DNA from: Streptomyces sp. NBC_01460 | GTDB lineage: Bacteria; Actinomycetota; Actinomycetes; Streptomycetales; Streptomycetaceae | NCBI RefSeq assembly: GCF_036227405.1 | Contig: NZ_CP109473.1 | Span: forward strand, 7,378,001 to 7,442,000 | DNA: 64,000 nt | Direction of reading: 5' to 3' | Shown here: positions 17,179 through 26,353 of the stretch, in pieces | Layout of the letters: the number at the start of each line of letters is the position of its first letter | How positions within the stretch are numbered: the first letter of the stretch is position 1 | Notes under the pieces: model-generated | Seen by the model: only the letters and a program-made list of their open reading frames with translations | Database searches by the model: none | Told to the model about the DNA's origin: nothing | Program-made: the position numbers and the translations under genes

Positions 17179-17910
17179 ATGCCCGTCGAGTGGCAACCCG
17201 TACGGCAGTCCCGTACCCATGAGCTGGTGCTCCAGAGCATCGAGGAGCGGGTCTTCGCCGGAGAGCTCAAGGCGGGCGACCGCCTGCCGCCCGAACGGGA
17301 GCTCGCACCGGTGCTCGGCGTCAGCCGGTCCGCGCTGCGCGAGGCGCTCAGGGTGCTGGAGACCATCGGCGTGCTGGTCGCCCAGCCCGGCCGGGGCCCG
17401 GACTCCGGGGCGCGCATCGTCCGCAATCCCGACGACGCGCTGGGGCGGTTGCTGCGCCTCCACTTCGCGCTCGGCAGCTACAGCCTGCACGACGTCCTGG
17501 AGGCGCGCGTCGTGCTGGAGCGGTCGAGCTGGGAGGCCGCCGCGCGCCATGCGCGGGCGGAGGACCTCGACGCGGCGGGGGAGCTCGTCCGGCGGATGGG
17601 CGAGCCGGACGTAGGCGTCGCCGAATTCAACGACCTCGACACCCGCTTCCACGTGCTGATCGCCGGGAGCTCGGGCAACGCGCTGACCTCCACGCTCACC
17701 TCGGCGGTCCGCGAGTCCGTCCGTCCGCTGATCCTGCGGGCGCTGGAGGAGACCGACGACTGGCCTGCGACGGCCGGCGCCCTCAACGCCCAGCACGCCC
17801 ACCTGCTCCGACTGGTGCGCGAGGGGCGGGGCGGCGAGGCGGCCGACCTGGTCGAGGAGCACATCCGGGGTCTCCACGGAACCCTGGTCGACGAGAACGA
17901 CCCCCGGTAG
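17179..17910 (+). CDS. FadR/GntR-family regulator of lactate utilisation (LldR/LutR-like)
   Basis: 243 residues. The GntR winged helix (LQSIEERVFAGELKAGDRLP, PERELAPVLGVSRSALREAL, about 15-75) is followed by an all-helical FCD domain with metal-ligand histidines (RFHVLIAG, HAHLLRLVREG, EEHIRGLH). Followed by lutABC on the same strand. The matching operators before both units and the conserved synteny of lldR-type regulators with lut genes support L-lactate as the inducer. ATG 17179 follows AGCAGGGAG. Confidence 0.85.
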   Translation: MPVEWQPVRQSRTHELVLQSIEERVFAGELKAGDRLPPERELAPVLGVSRSALREALRVLETIGVLVAQPGRGPDSGARIVRNPDDALGRLLRLHFALGSYSLHDVLEARVVLERSSWEAAARHARAEDLDAAGELVRRMGEPDVGVAEFNDLDTRFHVLIAGSSGNALTSTLTSAVRESVRPLILRALEETDDWPATAGALNAQHAHLLRLVREGRGGEAADLVEEHIRGLHGTLVDENDPR

Positions 17911-17929
17911 GGGCGGGACGCCCTGCGGC

Positions 17930-17975
17930 GAACGGGAGTGGGGACGGTGCGTGCGCGCCGTCCCCACTCCCGTTC
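17930..17975 (+). terminator. Terminator of the lut regulator gene
   Basis: Perfect 18-bp stem GAACGGGAGTGGGGACGG / CCGTCCCCACTCCCGTTC with a 10-nt loop, followed by CGCTTTTCC. Separates the regulator transcript from lutABC. Confidence 0.85.
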
Positions 17976-18026
17976 CGCTTTTCCTCCGCAGGGCGTGCCC
18001 GCACGCTTCCCCATGCGGACCGAGGC

Positions 18027-18042
18027 TAGTATGGTCGGACCA
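18027..18042 (+). promoter_or_regulatory. lutA promoter -10 and overlapping operator
   Basis: TAGTAT (18027-18032) is a good -10 hexamer. The operator TGGTCGGACCA (18032-18042) starts at its last base and would cover the transcription start, a repressor position. GGGGAGG precedes the ATG at 18064. Confidence 0.6.
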
Positions 18043-18063
18043 TAAAACGACCGGGGAGGTCCC

Positions 18064-18831
18064 ATGCGCATCGGACTCTTCGCCACCTGCCTGGGAGACA
18101 CGCTCTTCCCGGAGGCGGTGAGATCCACCGCGGTGCTGCTCGCCCGTCTGGGTCACGAGGTGGTCTTCCCGCCGGACCAGACCTGCTGCGGCCAGATGCA
18201 CGTCAACACCGGCTACCAGCGCGAACCCGTCCCGCTGGTACGCAACTTCGCCGCGCAGTTCGGGGACGCCACGATCGACGCGGTCGTCATGCCGTCGGGC
18301 TCGTGCGCCGGCTCCGTCCGCCACCAGCACGAACTCGTCGCCGAGCGGTACGGGGACGCCGCCCTGCGCGCGGGGGTCGCCACGGTCAGAGCGAAGACGT
18401 ACGAGCTCTCCGAGCTCCTCGTCGACGTCCTCGGCGTCACCGAGGTCGGCGCCTATTTCCCGCACCGCGTCACCTACCACCCCACCTGCCACTCCCTGCG
18501 CATGCTCAGGGTGGGCGACAAGCCCCTGAAACTCCTGCGCGCCGTCGAGGACATCGATCTGGTCGAGCTCCCCGAGGCCGAATCCTGCTGCGGCTTCGGC
18601 GGCACCTTCGCCGTCAAGAACGCCGAGACCTCCACGGCGATGCTCCAGGACAAGATGCGCGCCATCACCGACACCAAGGCCGACGTGTGCTCCGCCGGGG
18701 ACTCCTCCTGCCTGATGCACATCGGCGGCGGGCTCTCCCGCATCAGGTCCGGTACGCGCACCCTGCATCTCGCCCAGATCCTCGGCTCCACCCGCACCGC
18801 GCCGTACGCCCTGATGGAGGCCGCCCGATGA
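18064..18831 (+). CDS. lutA: L-lactate utilisation Fe-S protein LutA
   Basis: 255 residues with two cysteine-rich CCG (DUF224) domains: DQTCCGQMHVNTGY (about residue 40) and ESCCGFGGTF (about 178). LutA/LldE is one of three subunits of the LutABC complex, which oxidises L-lactate to pyruvate. The gene overlaps lutB by ATGA, and the operator before it carries the FadR-type palindrome. Confidence 0.92.
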   Translation: MRIGLFATCLGDTLFPEAVRSTAVLLARLGHEVVFPPDQTCCGQMHVNTGYQREPVPLVRNFAAQFGDATIDAVVMPSGSCAGSVRHQHELVAERYGDAALRAGVATVRAKTYELSELLVDVLGVTEVGAYFPHRVTYHPTCHSLRMLRVGDKPLKLLRAVEDIDLVELPEAESCCGFGGTFAVKNAETSTAMLQDKMRAITDTKADVCSAGDSSCLMHIGGGLSRIRSGTRTLHLAQILGSTRTAPYALMEAAR

Positions 18832-20372
18832 GCACGTTCCTCGGCATGCCCGCCGCCCCGCCCCGCTCCCCGTACGGCACGGGGAACCTGCGCGGCGACA
18901 GGACGTTCCCCGAGGCGGCCCACGACGAACTCCGTAACGAACAGCTGCGCCGCAACCTCGGCAGAGCCACCCGCACCATCCGTGCCAAGCGCCTCCACGT
19001 CACCGGCGAGCTCCCCGACTGGGAGCAGCTGCGCGACACCGGCTCAGCCGTCAAGACGGACACGATGAACCGGCTTCCCGAACTCCTGGAGCAGCTGGAG
19101 CGGAAGGTCACCGAGCACGGCGGCACCGTGCACTGGGCGCGTGACGGCGTCGAGGCCAACGAGATCGTGACCCGGCTGGTCCGCGCGACCGGCAGCAGCG
19201 ACGTCATCAAGGTCAAGTCGATGGCCACGCAGGAGATCGGCCTCAACGAGCATCTCGAAGCGGCGGGCATCACCCCGTACGAGACCGACCTCGCCGAGCT
19301 CATCGTGCAGCTCGCCGACGACAAACCCTCACACATCCTGGTCCCCGCGATCCACCGCAACCGCGACGAGATCCGGCAGATCTTCCTCGACGAGATCCCC
19401 GGCGTCGACCCGGACCTCGACAACGTGCCCGCGCACCTCGCCGCCGCGGCCCGCGCCTATCTGCGCGAGAAGTTCATGACGACCAGGGTGGCCGTCTCCG
19501 GGGCCAACTTCGGCATCGCCGAGACCGGCACCCTCGCCGTGGTCGAGTCGGAGGGCAACGGCCGCATGTGCCTGACCCTGCCCGACACCCTCATCACCGT
19601 CATGGGCATCGAGAAGGTCCTGCCGCGCTACCAGGACCTGGAGGTCTTCCTCCAGTTGCTGCCACGCTCCTCGACGGGCGAGCGGATGAACCCGTACACC
19701 TCGATGTGGACGGGAGTGACCCCCGGCGACGGGCCGCAGGACTTCCACCTCGTCCTCCTCGACAACGGACGCACCGCCGCGCTGGCCGACACGATCGGCC
19801 GCGAGGCCCTCAACTGCATCCGCTGCTCGGCCTGTCTCAACGTCTGCCCCGTGTACGAACGGGCCGGCGGCCACGCCTACGGATCGACGTACCCCGGTCC
19901 GATCGGCGCGGTCCTCACCCCGCAGCTCGCCGGCATGGACGCGGCGAAGGGCGACCCCAACAGCTCGCTGCCGTACGCCTCCAGCCTCTGCGGCGCGTGC
20001 TTCGACGCCTGCCCCGTGAAGATCGACATCCCCTCGATGCTCGTCGAACTGCGCCACCAGCACACCGAACAGGCCGGCACCACGGCGGAGAAGCTCGCGA
20101 TGAAGGCCGCGGCCGGGGTGATGAGGAGGCCGAAGCTCTTCACCGCGGCCCAGAAGGCCGCCGCCCTCGGGCGGGTCGCCGGCGGGCGCGACGGCACCCT
20201 CTCCCGCCTGCCCGCACCGCTCAGCGGCTGGAGCGACAGCCGGGACACCGCCGCACCGCCCAAGCAGTCCTTCCGCTCCTGGCTGGCATCGGCCGAGGGC
20301 GCGGAGACGATGCGGGCCGCGGCGGAGGAAGGCGCCCGGCACACCGTCGAGGCACCCGAGGAGGACCAGTGA
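18828..20372 (+). CDS. lutB: L-lactate utilisation Fe-S protein LutB
   Basis: 514 residues from ATG 18828, which overlaps the lutA stop. The N-terminal LUD domain includes GIAETGTLAVVESEGNGRMC. Two [4Fe-4S] ferredoxin motifs follow, CIRCSACLNVCPVYERAGGH (about 332) and CGACFDACPVKIDIP (about 390), before a C-terminal DUF3390-like part. Electron-transfer subunit of LutABC. It is the middle gene of a fully overlapping operon (GTGA junction with lutC). Confidence 0.93.
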   Translation: MSTFLGMPAAPPRSPYGTGNLRGDRTFPEAAHDELRNEQLRRNLGRATRTIRAKRLHVTGELPDWEQLRDTGSAVKTDTMNRLPELLEQLERKVTEHGGTVHWARDGVEANEIVTRLVRATGSSDVIKVKSMATQEIGLNEHLEAAGITPYETDLAELIVQLADDKPSHILVPAIHRNRDEIRQIFLDEIPGVDPDLDNVPAHLAAAARAYLREKFMTTRVAVSGANFGIAETGTLAVVESEGNGRMCLTLPDTLITVMGIEKVLPRYQDLEVFLQLLPRSSTGERMNPYTSMWTGVTPGDGPQDFHLVLLDNGRTAALADTIGREALNCIRCSACLNVCPVYERAGGHAYGSTYPGPIGAVLTPQLAGMDAAKGDPNSSLPYASSLCGACFDACPVKIDIPSMLVELRHQHTEQAGTTAEKLAMKAAAGVMRRPKLFTAAQKAAALGRVAGGRDGTLSRLPAPLSGWSDSRDTAAPPKQSFRSWLASAEGAETMRAAAEEGARHTVEAPEEDQ

Positions 20373-21001
20373 CCACCGCCCGCGACACCGTGCTCGGCCG
20401 GATCAGGGACGCCCTGTCCATCGCGCCCGCTCCTGCCGCAGTCGTCCCCCGCGCCTACCGCACGGGCCGGACCCTCGCGGACGCCGAACGCCTCGCGCTC
20501 CTGACCGACCGGCTCGTCGACTACAAGGCGACGGTCCACGCCGGTACGAGCGACCGCACGGCCGGCCTGATCGCCGAGATCCTGCGCGAACGCGGCGCCC
20601 GGCGGATCGGGATCCCCGACGGCCTGGACGAGCGGTGGCTCAGTGCCTACGACGGCGAGGTCCAGCGGGACTCGACGGACATCCCCGCGCCGAGCCTGGA
20701 CGCGCTGGACGGCGTGGTGACGGCGTCGGCCGTCAGCTGCGCGGAGACCGGCACGATCTTCCTGGACGGATCGGCCGGCCAGGGCCGGCGCGCGCTCTCC
20801 CTGGTGCCCGACCTCCACGTCTGCGTCGTCGACCTGTCCTCGGTCGTGGTCGGCGTCCCGGAGGCGGTGGCCCGGCTGGTGCCGGAGCGGCCGACGACCT
20901 TGATCAGCGGCCCCTCGGCGACGTCCGACATCGAACTGGAGCGGGTGGAGGGCGTCCACGGCCCGCGCGACCTCGTGGTGGTGATCCGCACGGACGCCTA
21001 G
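20369..21001 (+). CDS. lutC: L-lactate utilisation protein LutC
   Basis: 210 residues from GTG 20369, coupled to lutB through GTGA. LUD domain with SCAETGTIFLDGSAGQGRR and ISGPSATSDIELERVEGVHG, both characteristic of LutC/YkgG. Third subunit of the lactate-oxidising complex. Ends the operon; a stem-loop follows at 21051. Confidence 0.93.
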   Translation: MTTARDTVLGRIRDALSIAPAPAAVVPRAYRTGRTLADAERLALLTDRLVDYKATVHAGTSDRTAGLIAEILRERGARRIGIPDGLDERWLSAYDGEVQRDSTDIPAPSLDALDGVVTASAVSCAETGTIFLDGSAGQGRRALSLVPDLHVCVVDLSSVVVGVPEAVARLVPERPTTLISGPSATSDIELERVEGVHGPRDLVVVIRTDA

Positions 21002-21050
21002 GCAGGGGTTCCACCGCCCAGGCGTCCGGGAGTCGGGCACGGGCCCGCGA

Positions 21051-21080
21051 CCGGCCCGGCACCCCGGGAGGCCGGGCCGG
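21051..21080. terminator. Terminator between convergent lutC and secreted-protein gene
   Basis: 10-bp perfect inverted repeat CCGGCCCGGC / GCCGGGCCGG with 10-nt loop, 49 bp after lutC and 22 bp beyond the end of the minus-strand gene. Symmetric, so it can serve both directions. Confidence 0.65.
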
Positions 21081-21102
21081 CGGACGTGGTGCCCGGGGTG
21101 CC

Positions 21103-22014
21103 TCAGCCCTTGCTCAGGTGGACGGCCACCGTCTCGCCGGCGGTCACCGGCTGGTCGTAGTCCGGGTCCGTCGCCGTCGCCCGCGCCTCGACCTCGACGT
21201 CACCGCGCTGGAACGGCACCGACCCGGTGGGGACGGCCTTCGCCTCCCAGGCGACCGGCGCTCCGGGGACGCATTCCACCGACGTGGAGTACGAGCCCCG
21301 GATGAGCTGCTTCCGCTTCACCTGCGTGACCTCGCCCGCCACGTCCACGTGCACCGGCTTGTTGCAGCTGACCGTGCCGTGCAGGGTGGCCTTGCCGTTC
21401 AGCGTGCTCGCCGTGCCGTCGAGCGCCACGGCGAGCCCGAGGCCGAGCTCGGCGGGCGGGGCCGGGTTGTCGACGTGGACCTCACCGCGCGCGGCGGTCT
21501 CACCACCCTCGCAGTGCTGCTCGAAGGTGGCGTCGAGCTCCTTCACGTAGCCCAGCGGGCCGAATTCGACGGCCGTGACCGTGAAACTGCCGGTGAGTGT
21601 GTTGCAGCCGCGTCCGTTCCCGCCGAGGGACAGACCCGGCTCGGCCCCCTCGTTGAACGGGTACCGGGTGGCCCCGTCGTAGGTGCCGGGTGCCAGGGTG
21701 GTGCCCGCGGGAGCCGCGAGGTCCAGGTCCCACCAGTCCCCGTTCGCCCCGTCGACGGACAGCGATACCACCCGGTTGTCGCTCGACCCCGTCACCGACA
21801 CCTTGTCCTGGGAGTCCGTCGAGTAGGAGTACGATCCGCCGCCGCTGATCCAGTCGCCTTCGTCCCCGCTGAAGGCCAGCGATCCGTCCGTGACCGGCTG
21901 GGCGTGGGCCTGGGATCCGGACAGCAGCCCCGTCGTGCCGGTCGCCATGGCGAGGGCCAGCGCGAGGACGGCCGCGCCTCTGACCGGAGCGCGTCCGGGC
22001 ATGGTGAGTTTCAT
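21103..22014 (-). CDS. Secreted protein of unknown function
   Basis: 303 residues, ATG 22014 with AGGGGGG upstream. Sec signal peptide to about residue 39 (SQAHAQP). The mature part is beta-rich and has paired cysteines (GRGCNTLTG with TFEQHCEGG, and VSCNKPV with SVECVPG), suggesting disulfides outside the cell. No enzymatic motif recognised. Preceded on the same strand by another secreted-protein gene, with its own terminator between. Confidence 0.65.
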   Translation of the reverse strand: MKLTMPGRAPVRGAAVLALALAMATGTTGLLSGSQAHAQPVTDGSLAFSGDEGDWISGGGSYSYSTDSQDKVSVTGSSDNRVVSLSVDGANGDWWDLDLAAPAGTTLAPGTYDGATRYPFNEGAEPGLSLGGNGRGCNTLTGSFTVTAVEFGPLGYVKELDATFEQHCEGGETAARGEVHVDNPAPPAELGLGLAVALDGTASTLNGKATLHGTVSCNKPVHVDVAGEVTQVKRKQLIRGSYSTSVECVPGAPVAWEAKAVPTGSVPFQRGDVEVEARATATDPDYDQPVTAGETVAVHLSKG

Positions 22015-22215
22015 GTGTGTTCCCCCCTGGGAAGACGGTTCCCGCTTCGCCGACGAGGTGTCCCGTCAGCAGCGGGAAGAGTCTGGCAACGGAGGGCTTC
22101 GACGACAACTGGGTTTCAGGAGTGCCTTGTTGAGGTTCAGGCCAACCTCTGTGGCGCAGGTGACCACGAGCAGCCAGCCAGGCGCTCCGGGGTGTCGAAC
22201 GCGCACCCCGCACGG

Positions 22216-22257
22216 CCCGCGTCCCGGCGCCCGTTCCTGCGGGTGCCGGGACGCGGG
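22216..22257 (-). terminator. Terminator of the fascin-like gene
   Basis: CCCGCGTCCCGGC pairs with GCCGGGACGCGGG (about 12-13 bp), 8 bp beyond the stop of the gene ending at 22265. The loop contains a smaller CCCG/CGGG helix. Confidence 0.7.
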
Positions 22258-22264
22258 GTTAGAG

Positions 22265-22936
22265 TCAGGCCTCCAGGCCGTAGAGGGTGAACTCCTCCCA
22301 GGAGCCGGTGATCTCGGCCGAGCGGGCGCGCAGCGCGTACTGCAGGGATCCGGTGTAGCTGTTCTCCATGGCGACGAAGAGCCCGTTCAGCGTGGACTGC
22401 AGCGCGAAGCGGTCCAGGCTCTCGTTGTAGTACAGGAAGAACCGCTCCCAGCCGCCCACGCTCGTCGAGCGGGCGCGCAGGAGGTTCTGCGCGTTGCCGG
22501 TGTAGTTCTTCTCGACCGCCACATAGCGGTCGTTCGCCAGCGACTTCAGCGCGACCGTCTCGGTGGCCTCGTCGAATTCGAAGGCGAAGCCTTCCCAGCC
22601 GCCGCCCACCTGGGCGGAACGGGCCCGCAGCGCGCCGGTGTTCGGGGCCGCGTAACCGGCCTCGGTGGCGACGAACTTCTCGTTGCGGGCCGACTGCAGG
22701 GCCAGGAGTTCCGGCTCGACAGCCGCGGAGGAGGCGCTGCGGCCGGCGGTGAGCGGGGCCTGGAGGGTGTCCGCCGCGTCGGCGACGTGCTGCAGTGCGG
22801 CACCGTCCACCGCGACCCAGCCGCTGGGTACCGGAGCCGTGTCGGCCTGCGGCGCGGCTCCGGCTGCCGGTGCGGCCAGTGCGGAGGCCGCCAGGAGGGC
22901 GCTCAGGGACAGGAATACGGACGTGATTCGTCGCAC
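22265..22936 (-). CDS. Secreted fascin-like beta-trefoil protein
   Basis: 223 residues, GTG 22936. Signal peptide to about residue 30 (GAAPQADT). Three internal repeats of about 50 residues each contain a LQSxxNxxFVA-type strand then LxARSxxVGGWExF: LLALQSARNEKFVATEAGY, ALKSLANDRYVAVEKNY and ALQSTLNGLFVAMENSY. This pattern fits fascin-like/beta-trefoil domains found in extracellular carbohydrate-binding or matrix proteins. A lectin-like or protective role is inference. No catalytic domain. Confidence 0.65.
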   Translation of the reverse strand: MRRITSVFLSLSALLAASALAAPAAGAAPQADTAPVPSGWVAVDGAALQHVADAADTLQAPLTAGRSASSAAVEPELLALQSARNEKFVATEAGYAAPNTGALRARSAQVGGGWEGFAFEFDEATETVALKSLANDRYVAVEKNYTGNAQNLLRARSTSVGGWERFFLYYNESLDRFALQSTLNGLFVAMENSYTGSLQYALRARSAEITGSWEEFTLYGLEA

Positions 22937-23342
22937 GGGTCTTCCTCACTCGTCGTCGATCAATTGCGGGCCGCGGGAAGGATTCGTGAAGGAGTTCTCG
23001 GTCGCCACCCCGGACGATCCGTCGAATGAACGTCAGTGGCAGGGACGGGTGTGCACCCGTCGACCTGCTCCCGTGCACGGCAAAGCCGCCCCCTGGTTTC
23101 CCCCGCACCCCCGAAAGCCGCGTCGACGCCTCCCCAGGCGTTCCGGCAGCTGCCTCGCCACTCGGCGAAGCGGCCTCAGCGTAACCGTGCGACGTGATAT
23201 TCGGAATTTATTTCGAGGATTTCCGTGAAGTCGCGGAAAGGTTTTCCTGAATTACCGATTCCGCGGTTTCCCATTAAGGCGGACGAGGTTTTCTGTTTCC
23301 CTGGTGTTGGCTCGGGGGATGCGACTGCTCGCGCGACCGGCC
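22937..23342. other. Long intergenic region with an AT-rich patch
   Basis: 406 bp without a supported gene. Bases about 23195-23310 are conspicuously AT-rich for this genome and contain the inverted repeat TTTCCG-8 nt-CGGAAA (23220-23239). A 32-codon minus-strand frame (23176-23274, starts MGNRGIGNSGKP) crosses the patch, without a clear ribosome-binding site. The promoter of the fascin-like gene should lie at the left end of this region. Confidence 0.4.
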
Positions 23343-23379
23343 GGCCTCCTGCCGCGTGAACGGCGCGCGGCAGGAGGCC
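23343..23379 (-). terminator. Terminator of the sugar-utilisation operon
   Basis: 14-bp perfect stem GGCCTCCTGCCGCG / CGCGGCAGGAGGCC with a 9-nt loop, 20 bp beyond the stop of the DUF2264 gene (23399), the last gene of the minus-strand cluster. Confidence 0.8.
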
Positions 23380-23398
23380 CGTGGTCGTCGCCCCCGCA

Positions 23399-25291
23399 CT
23401 ACAGCTCGTGCGTGACCTCCAGCGGTGCGAAGGAGACACGGGTCGTCGAGCCGTCGTCGGCCCAGCGCACCGCGACGGTCTCCCCGTCGACGTCCACCCC
23501 GCCGACCGCCGCCGCGAGGGGGCCGGCGTCCGGCTCGGCGGTGAGCGAGGCCAGGGCCACCAGCACGTCGGTCCCCTCCACCTCGGCGCTCAGCCGGGGC
23601 AGCACCGCCCAGCGGGTGAACGCCGTTCCCTGCGGCGCCCGTACGTCCTCCTGCTCCTCCCAGCCGTGCAGCCCGTGCAGCGCTGAACGCACCGTGCCCC
23701 GGGGGTCGGTCGCCCAGCCCGTCTGCTCGGCCAGGGCCCCGGCGGGGGCACCCAGGATCCGGTGCAGCCGCAGCTCGTACCGTCCCCGGACGACGGTCAC
23801 GCTCTCCACCCGCAGGCCCGGCCAGGTCGGCGGGCCGCCCGGGAAGACCGGGGTGTGCCAGGACGCGGCCCAGCCCCAGCCCTCACCGTGCCCCGCGCCC
23901 AGCGGATGGATACGGACCCGGCTGCTGCGAGAGCCTCCGACCCGTACCGACAGGTGGTTGTCCGCCGTGTTCGCGGACGCCGTGGGGCCGGTGGCCGTCG
24001 AATAGGCGAGGCGCGCGTAGAGCGGGTCGGCCACGTCCGCGGTCTCGCCCTCGTGCGGCCGGACATGGTCGCTGCCGTGGTTGTGCAGCCTCACGATGCC
24101 GTCCGCCCGCGTCGAGTGCACCAGCAGTCCGGGTGAGGGGAGTGAGAGCACCTGGTCCGGGCCCTCGCTCGGAGCGGGTTCCTCCTCCGCCGTCCACAAG
24201 GGGTGCTCCGCCGGGGCCAGCAGGGCGACGAAGGCCTTCGACGCCCAGTACGGCGACGAGGGACCGGAGTACACCTGGAGCGTCGCGTCGTGCGGACCGT
24301 GCCACCCCAGGCTCAGCAGACCGTCGTCCCCCGCCGCGCCGTTGTCCAGGAAGTACCGCAGCGATCCGCTGATCAGCCGCCGGGAGACCCCTGGCGCCAG
24401 AGGGGTGTGCCCGGACACCGCGCCCATGCCGACCGCCGCGCCCGCCGCGAAGCGGTAGGTGAGGGAGCGCCCGAAGTGGAGCGGGGAGCCGTCCGCGCCG
24501 AACATCAGGGAGAAGCTCTCCAGATGCTCACTCAGCCGCGCCCCGTGGTGGGCGGACAGCTCCGCGTCGCCCGAGAGGTACGCGTCCAGCACGGGATACA
24601 GGTGCAGCGCCCAGCCGTTGTAGTGGTCGAAGGCGCGCCCGTCACCGTCGGCGTACCAGCCCTCGCCCCGGTACCAGACCTCCAGCAGGTCGAGCGCCCG
24701 CTGCCGCGCCCCTGCGGTCTCCGCGTCACCCCGGCCCACCGACTCCAGGAATCCGGCGACGGAGAAGGGGAAGAGATACCAGTTGTTGGGAGCGGGGGTG
24801 TGCCGCAACGCCCCGCGCAGCCACTCCTCGGCCCGGTCCTGGGTGGCCGCGTCCAGCCTGTCCCACAGCCAGGGGCGGGTCAGCCGCAGCCCGATGGCCA
24901 CCGACGCCGACTCCACCATCGGCTGGCCGAACACGGTGTGGTCCAGGATGAGCGGCCAGGACTCGGCGTCGTCGCGGCCGGCCGTGCGCGTACCGGCGGT
25001 GAGCCCGTCGGCGTACCGCTCCAGCCAGTTGTACGGGTCCTTTCCCTCCGCGCCGGCGACCCGGAACGCCGCGGTGAGGAACGTACGGGCATAGCCCTCC
25101 AGCCCGTCGGACCGGACCCCCGAGCGGGAGGGCCGGCCGGGCAGGTCGAGGAGGGCCCGGCCGGGGGTGGCCCACTTCCAGGCGGAGTCCAGCAGGCCGT
25201 CCGCCACCGCTTCCCAGTGCGCCCGGGTGTAGCCGGTGTGCGGGCTCGTCGCGCGGTCCTCGGGAGGGAGTGCAAAGGGAAGGGAGGTCAT
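23399..25291 (-). CDS. DUF2264 family protein (putative glycan-active enzyme)
   Basis: 630 residues, ATG 25291 after AGGGAGG. The N-terminal 370 residues match DUF2264 in character: alpha-helical toroid with WYRGEGWYADGDGRAFDHYN and NNWYLFPFSVAGFLE. A C-terminal beta-domain of about 250 residues follows. The fold recalls heparinase/lyase or unsaturated-glucuronyl-hydrolase-like toroids, so a carbohydrate substrate is likely, but no activity is established. No signal peptide, so cytoplasmic. Last gene of the cluster; its start overlaps the dehydrogenase stop by ATGA. Confidence 0.8.
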   Translation of the reverse strand: MTSLPFALPPEDRATSPHTGYTRAHWEAVADGLLDSAWKWATPGRALLDLPGRPSRSGVRSDGLEGYARTFLTAAFRVAGAEGKDPYNWLERYADGLTAGTRTAGRDDAESWPLILDHTVFGQPMVESASVAIGLRLTRPWLWDRLDAATQDRAEEWLRGALRHTPAPNNWYLFPFSVAGFLESVGRGDAETAGARQRALDLLEVWYRGEGWYADGDGRAFDHYNGWALHLYPVLDAYLSGDAELSAHHGARLSEHLESFSLMFGADGSPLHFGRSLTYRFAAGAAVGMGAVSGHTPLAPGVSRRLISGSLRYFLDNGAAGDDGLLSLGWHGPHDATLQVYSGPSSPYWASKAFVALLAPAEHPLWTAEEEPAPSEGPDQVLSLPSPGLLVHSTRADGIVRLHNHGSDHVRPHEGETADVADPLYARLAYSTATGPTASANTADNHLSVRVGGSRSSRVRIHPLGAGHGEGWGWAASWHTPVFPGGPPTWPGLRVESVTVVRGRYELRLHRILGAPAGALAEQTGWATDPRGTVRSALHGLHGWEEQEDVRAPQGTAFTRWAVLPRLSAEVEGTDVLVALASLTAEPDAGPLAAAVGGVDVDGETVAVRWADDGSTTRVSFAPLEVTHEL

Positions 25292-26316
25292 GCGAGGAAT
25301 GCCAGCCTTTCGCGTCGTACGGGATGGGCGAAGCCGTCGCCCGCGGCCCAGCGGGCGACCTCACCGACCGCGAGATCGGCCAGCCGCCGCAGTTCGTTGC
25401 CCTGGGACCCCGCGAGATGGGGAGTGATCGTGGCGTTGCCGCACTCCCACAGCGGATGCTCCGGCGGCAGCGGGTCGGGGTCGGTGACGTCCAGCACCGC
25501 CCGGATCCGGTCGGCCCGCAGGACGTCGGTGAGGGCGTCCTGGTCGACGACCGCGCCCCGGGAGGTGTTGATCAGGACGGCGTCGGGCCTCATCGAGGCG
25601 AGGAGGTCGCGGCTGACCAGCCCCGTGGTCGCGGGCAGGAGCGGGGTGTGGACACTGACCACGTCGCTCCCGGCGAAGAGGGCGGGCAGGGAGACGAGGC
25701 GGACACCGAGTCCGGCGGCCTCCTCGTCCGTGACGTACGGATCGTGGAGCAGCACCCGCAGGTCGTAGGGGCGGAGCAGCTCGATCACCCGGCGGCCGAT
25801 CAGGGAGGCGGACAGAATGCCCACCGTGCGGCGGTAGTTGCCCACGTCGGGCGGTGTGGCGAGCCAGGCGTCGCGCACGCGGGCGGCCCGGAAGTCCCTG
25901 GCCCGCTCCAGGACCCGCTTGCCGGACAGCAGGATCATCGCGAGGGTGTACTCCGCCACGGGGAGGGCGTTGGCCGCCGCCGCGGACGACACCTCGATGC
26001 CCCTGTCCCAGCAGGCGTCGGTGACATGACCGCGCACCGTGCCCGCCGTGTGCACCACGGCCCGCAGTGCGGGCGCGGCGGCCAGGACACCCGCGTGGAT
26101 CGGCGGGCAGCCCCAGCCGGTGATCAGGACCTCGGTGTCCGCGAGTACGGCCCGGGCGGCCTCCGTCGTGAAGTCGTCGATCGCGGGCACGGGTGCGAGG
26201 GCGCACACCTCGGCCAGCGCCGCCAGGGAGCCGGGGGCGAGCACCGCGGCTGCGGCGTCCGCTCCCATGGCGAGCGCGGCGCGCGGCCGGCGGGGTGCGG
26301 GGGGAGTGCTGTGCAT
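25288..26316 (-). CDS. D-isomer-specific 2-hydroxyacid dehydrogenase family
   Basis: 342 residues. A Rossmann NAD-binding domain is followed by signature segments VVSVHTPLLPATTGLVSRD and INTSRGAVVDQDALTDVL. The catalytic Arg sits in the VHTAGTV/NTSRG region and the His near ECGNATITPHLAG. Reduces or oxidises 2-hydroxy/2-keto acids; in a sugar cluster this could be a uronate or aldonate derivative. Coupled to the DUF2264 gene (ATGA) and 38 bp downstream of the permease genes. Confidence 0.85.
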   Translation of the reverse strand: MHSTPPAPRRPRAALAMGADAAAAVLAPGSLAALAEVCALAPVPAIDDFTTEAARAVLADTEVLITGWGCPPIHAGVLAAAPALRAVVHTAGTVRGHVTDACWDRGIEVSSAAAANALPVAEYTLAMILLSGKRVLERARDFRAARVRDAWLATPPDVGNYRRTVGILSASLIGRRVIELLRPYDLRVLLHDPYVTDEEAAGLGVRLVSLPALFAGSDVVSVHTPLLPATTGLVSRDLLASMRPDAVLINTSRGAVVDQDALTDVLRADRIRAVLDVTDPDPLPPEHPLWECGNATITPHLAGSQGNELRRLADLAVGEVARWAAGDGFAHPVRRERLAFLA

Positions 26317-26353
26317 GGTTCTCCTGTGCGGTGGTCCGGGTGGGGCGGCACGG

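Noticed and set aside
15670..18768. A 1032-codon open frame on the minus strand
   Set aside because: Only its last third encodes the histidine kinase. The remainder runs antisense through the lut regulator and lutA, which have clear plus-strand protein families and ribosome-binding sites.
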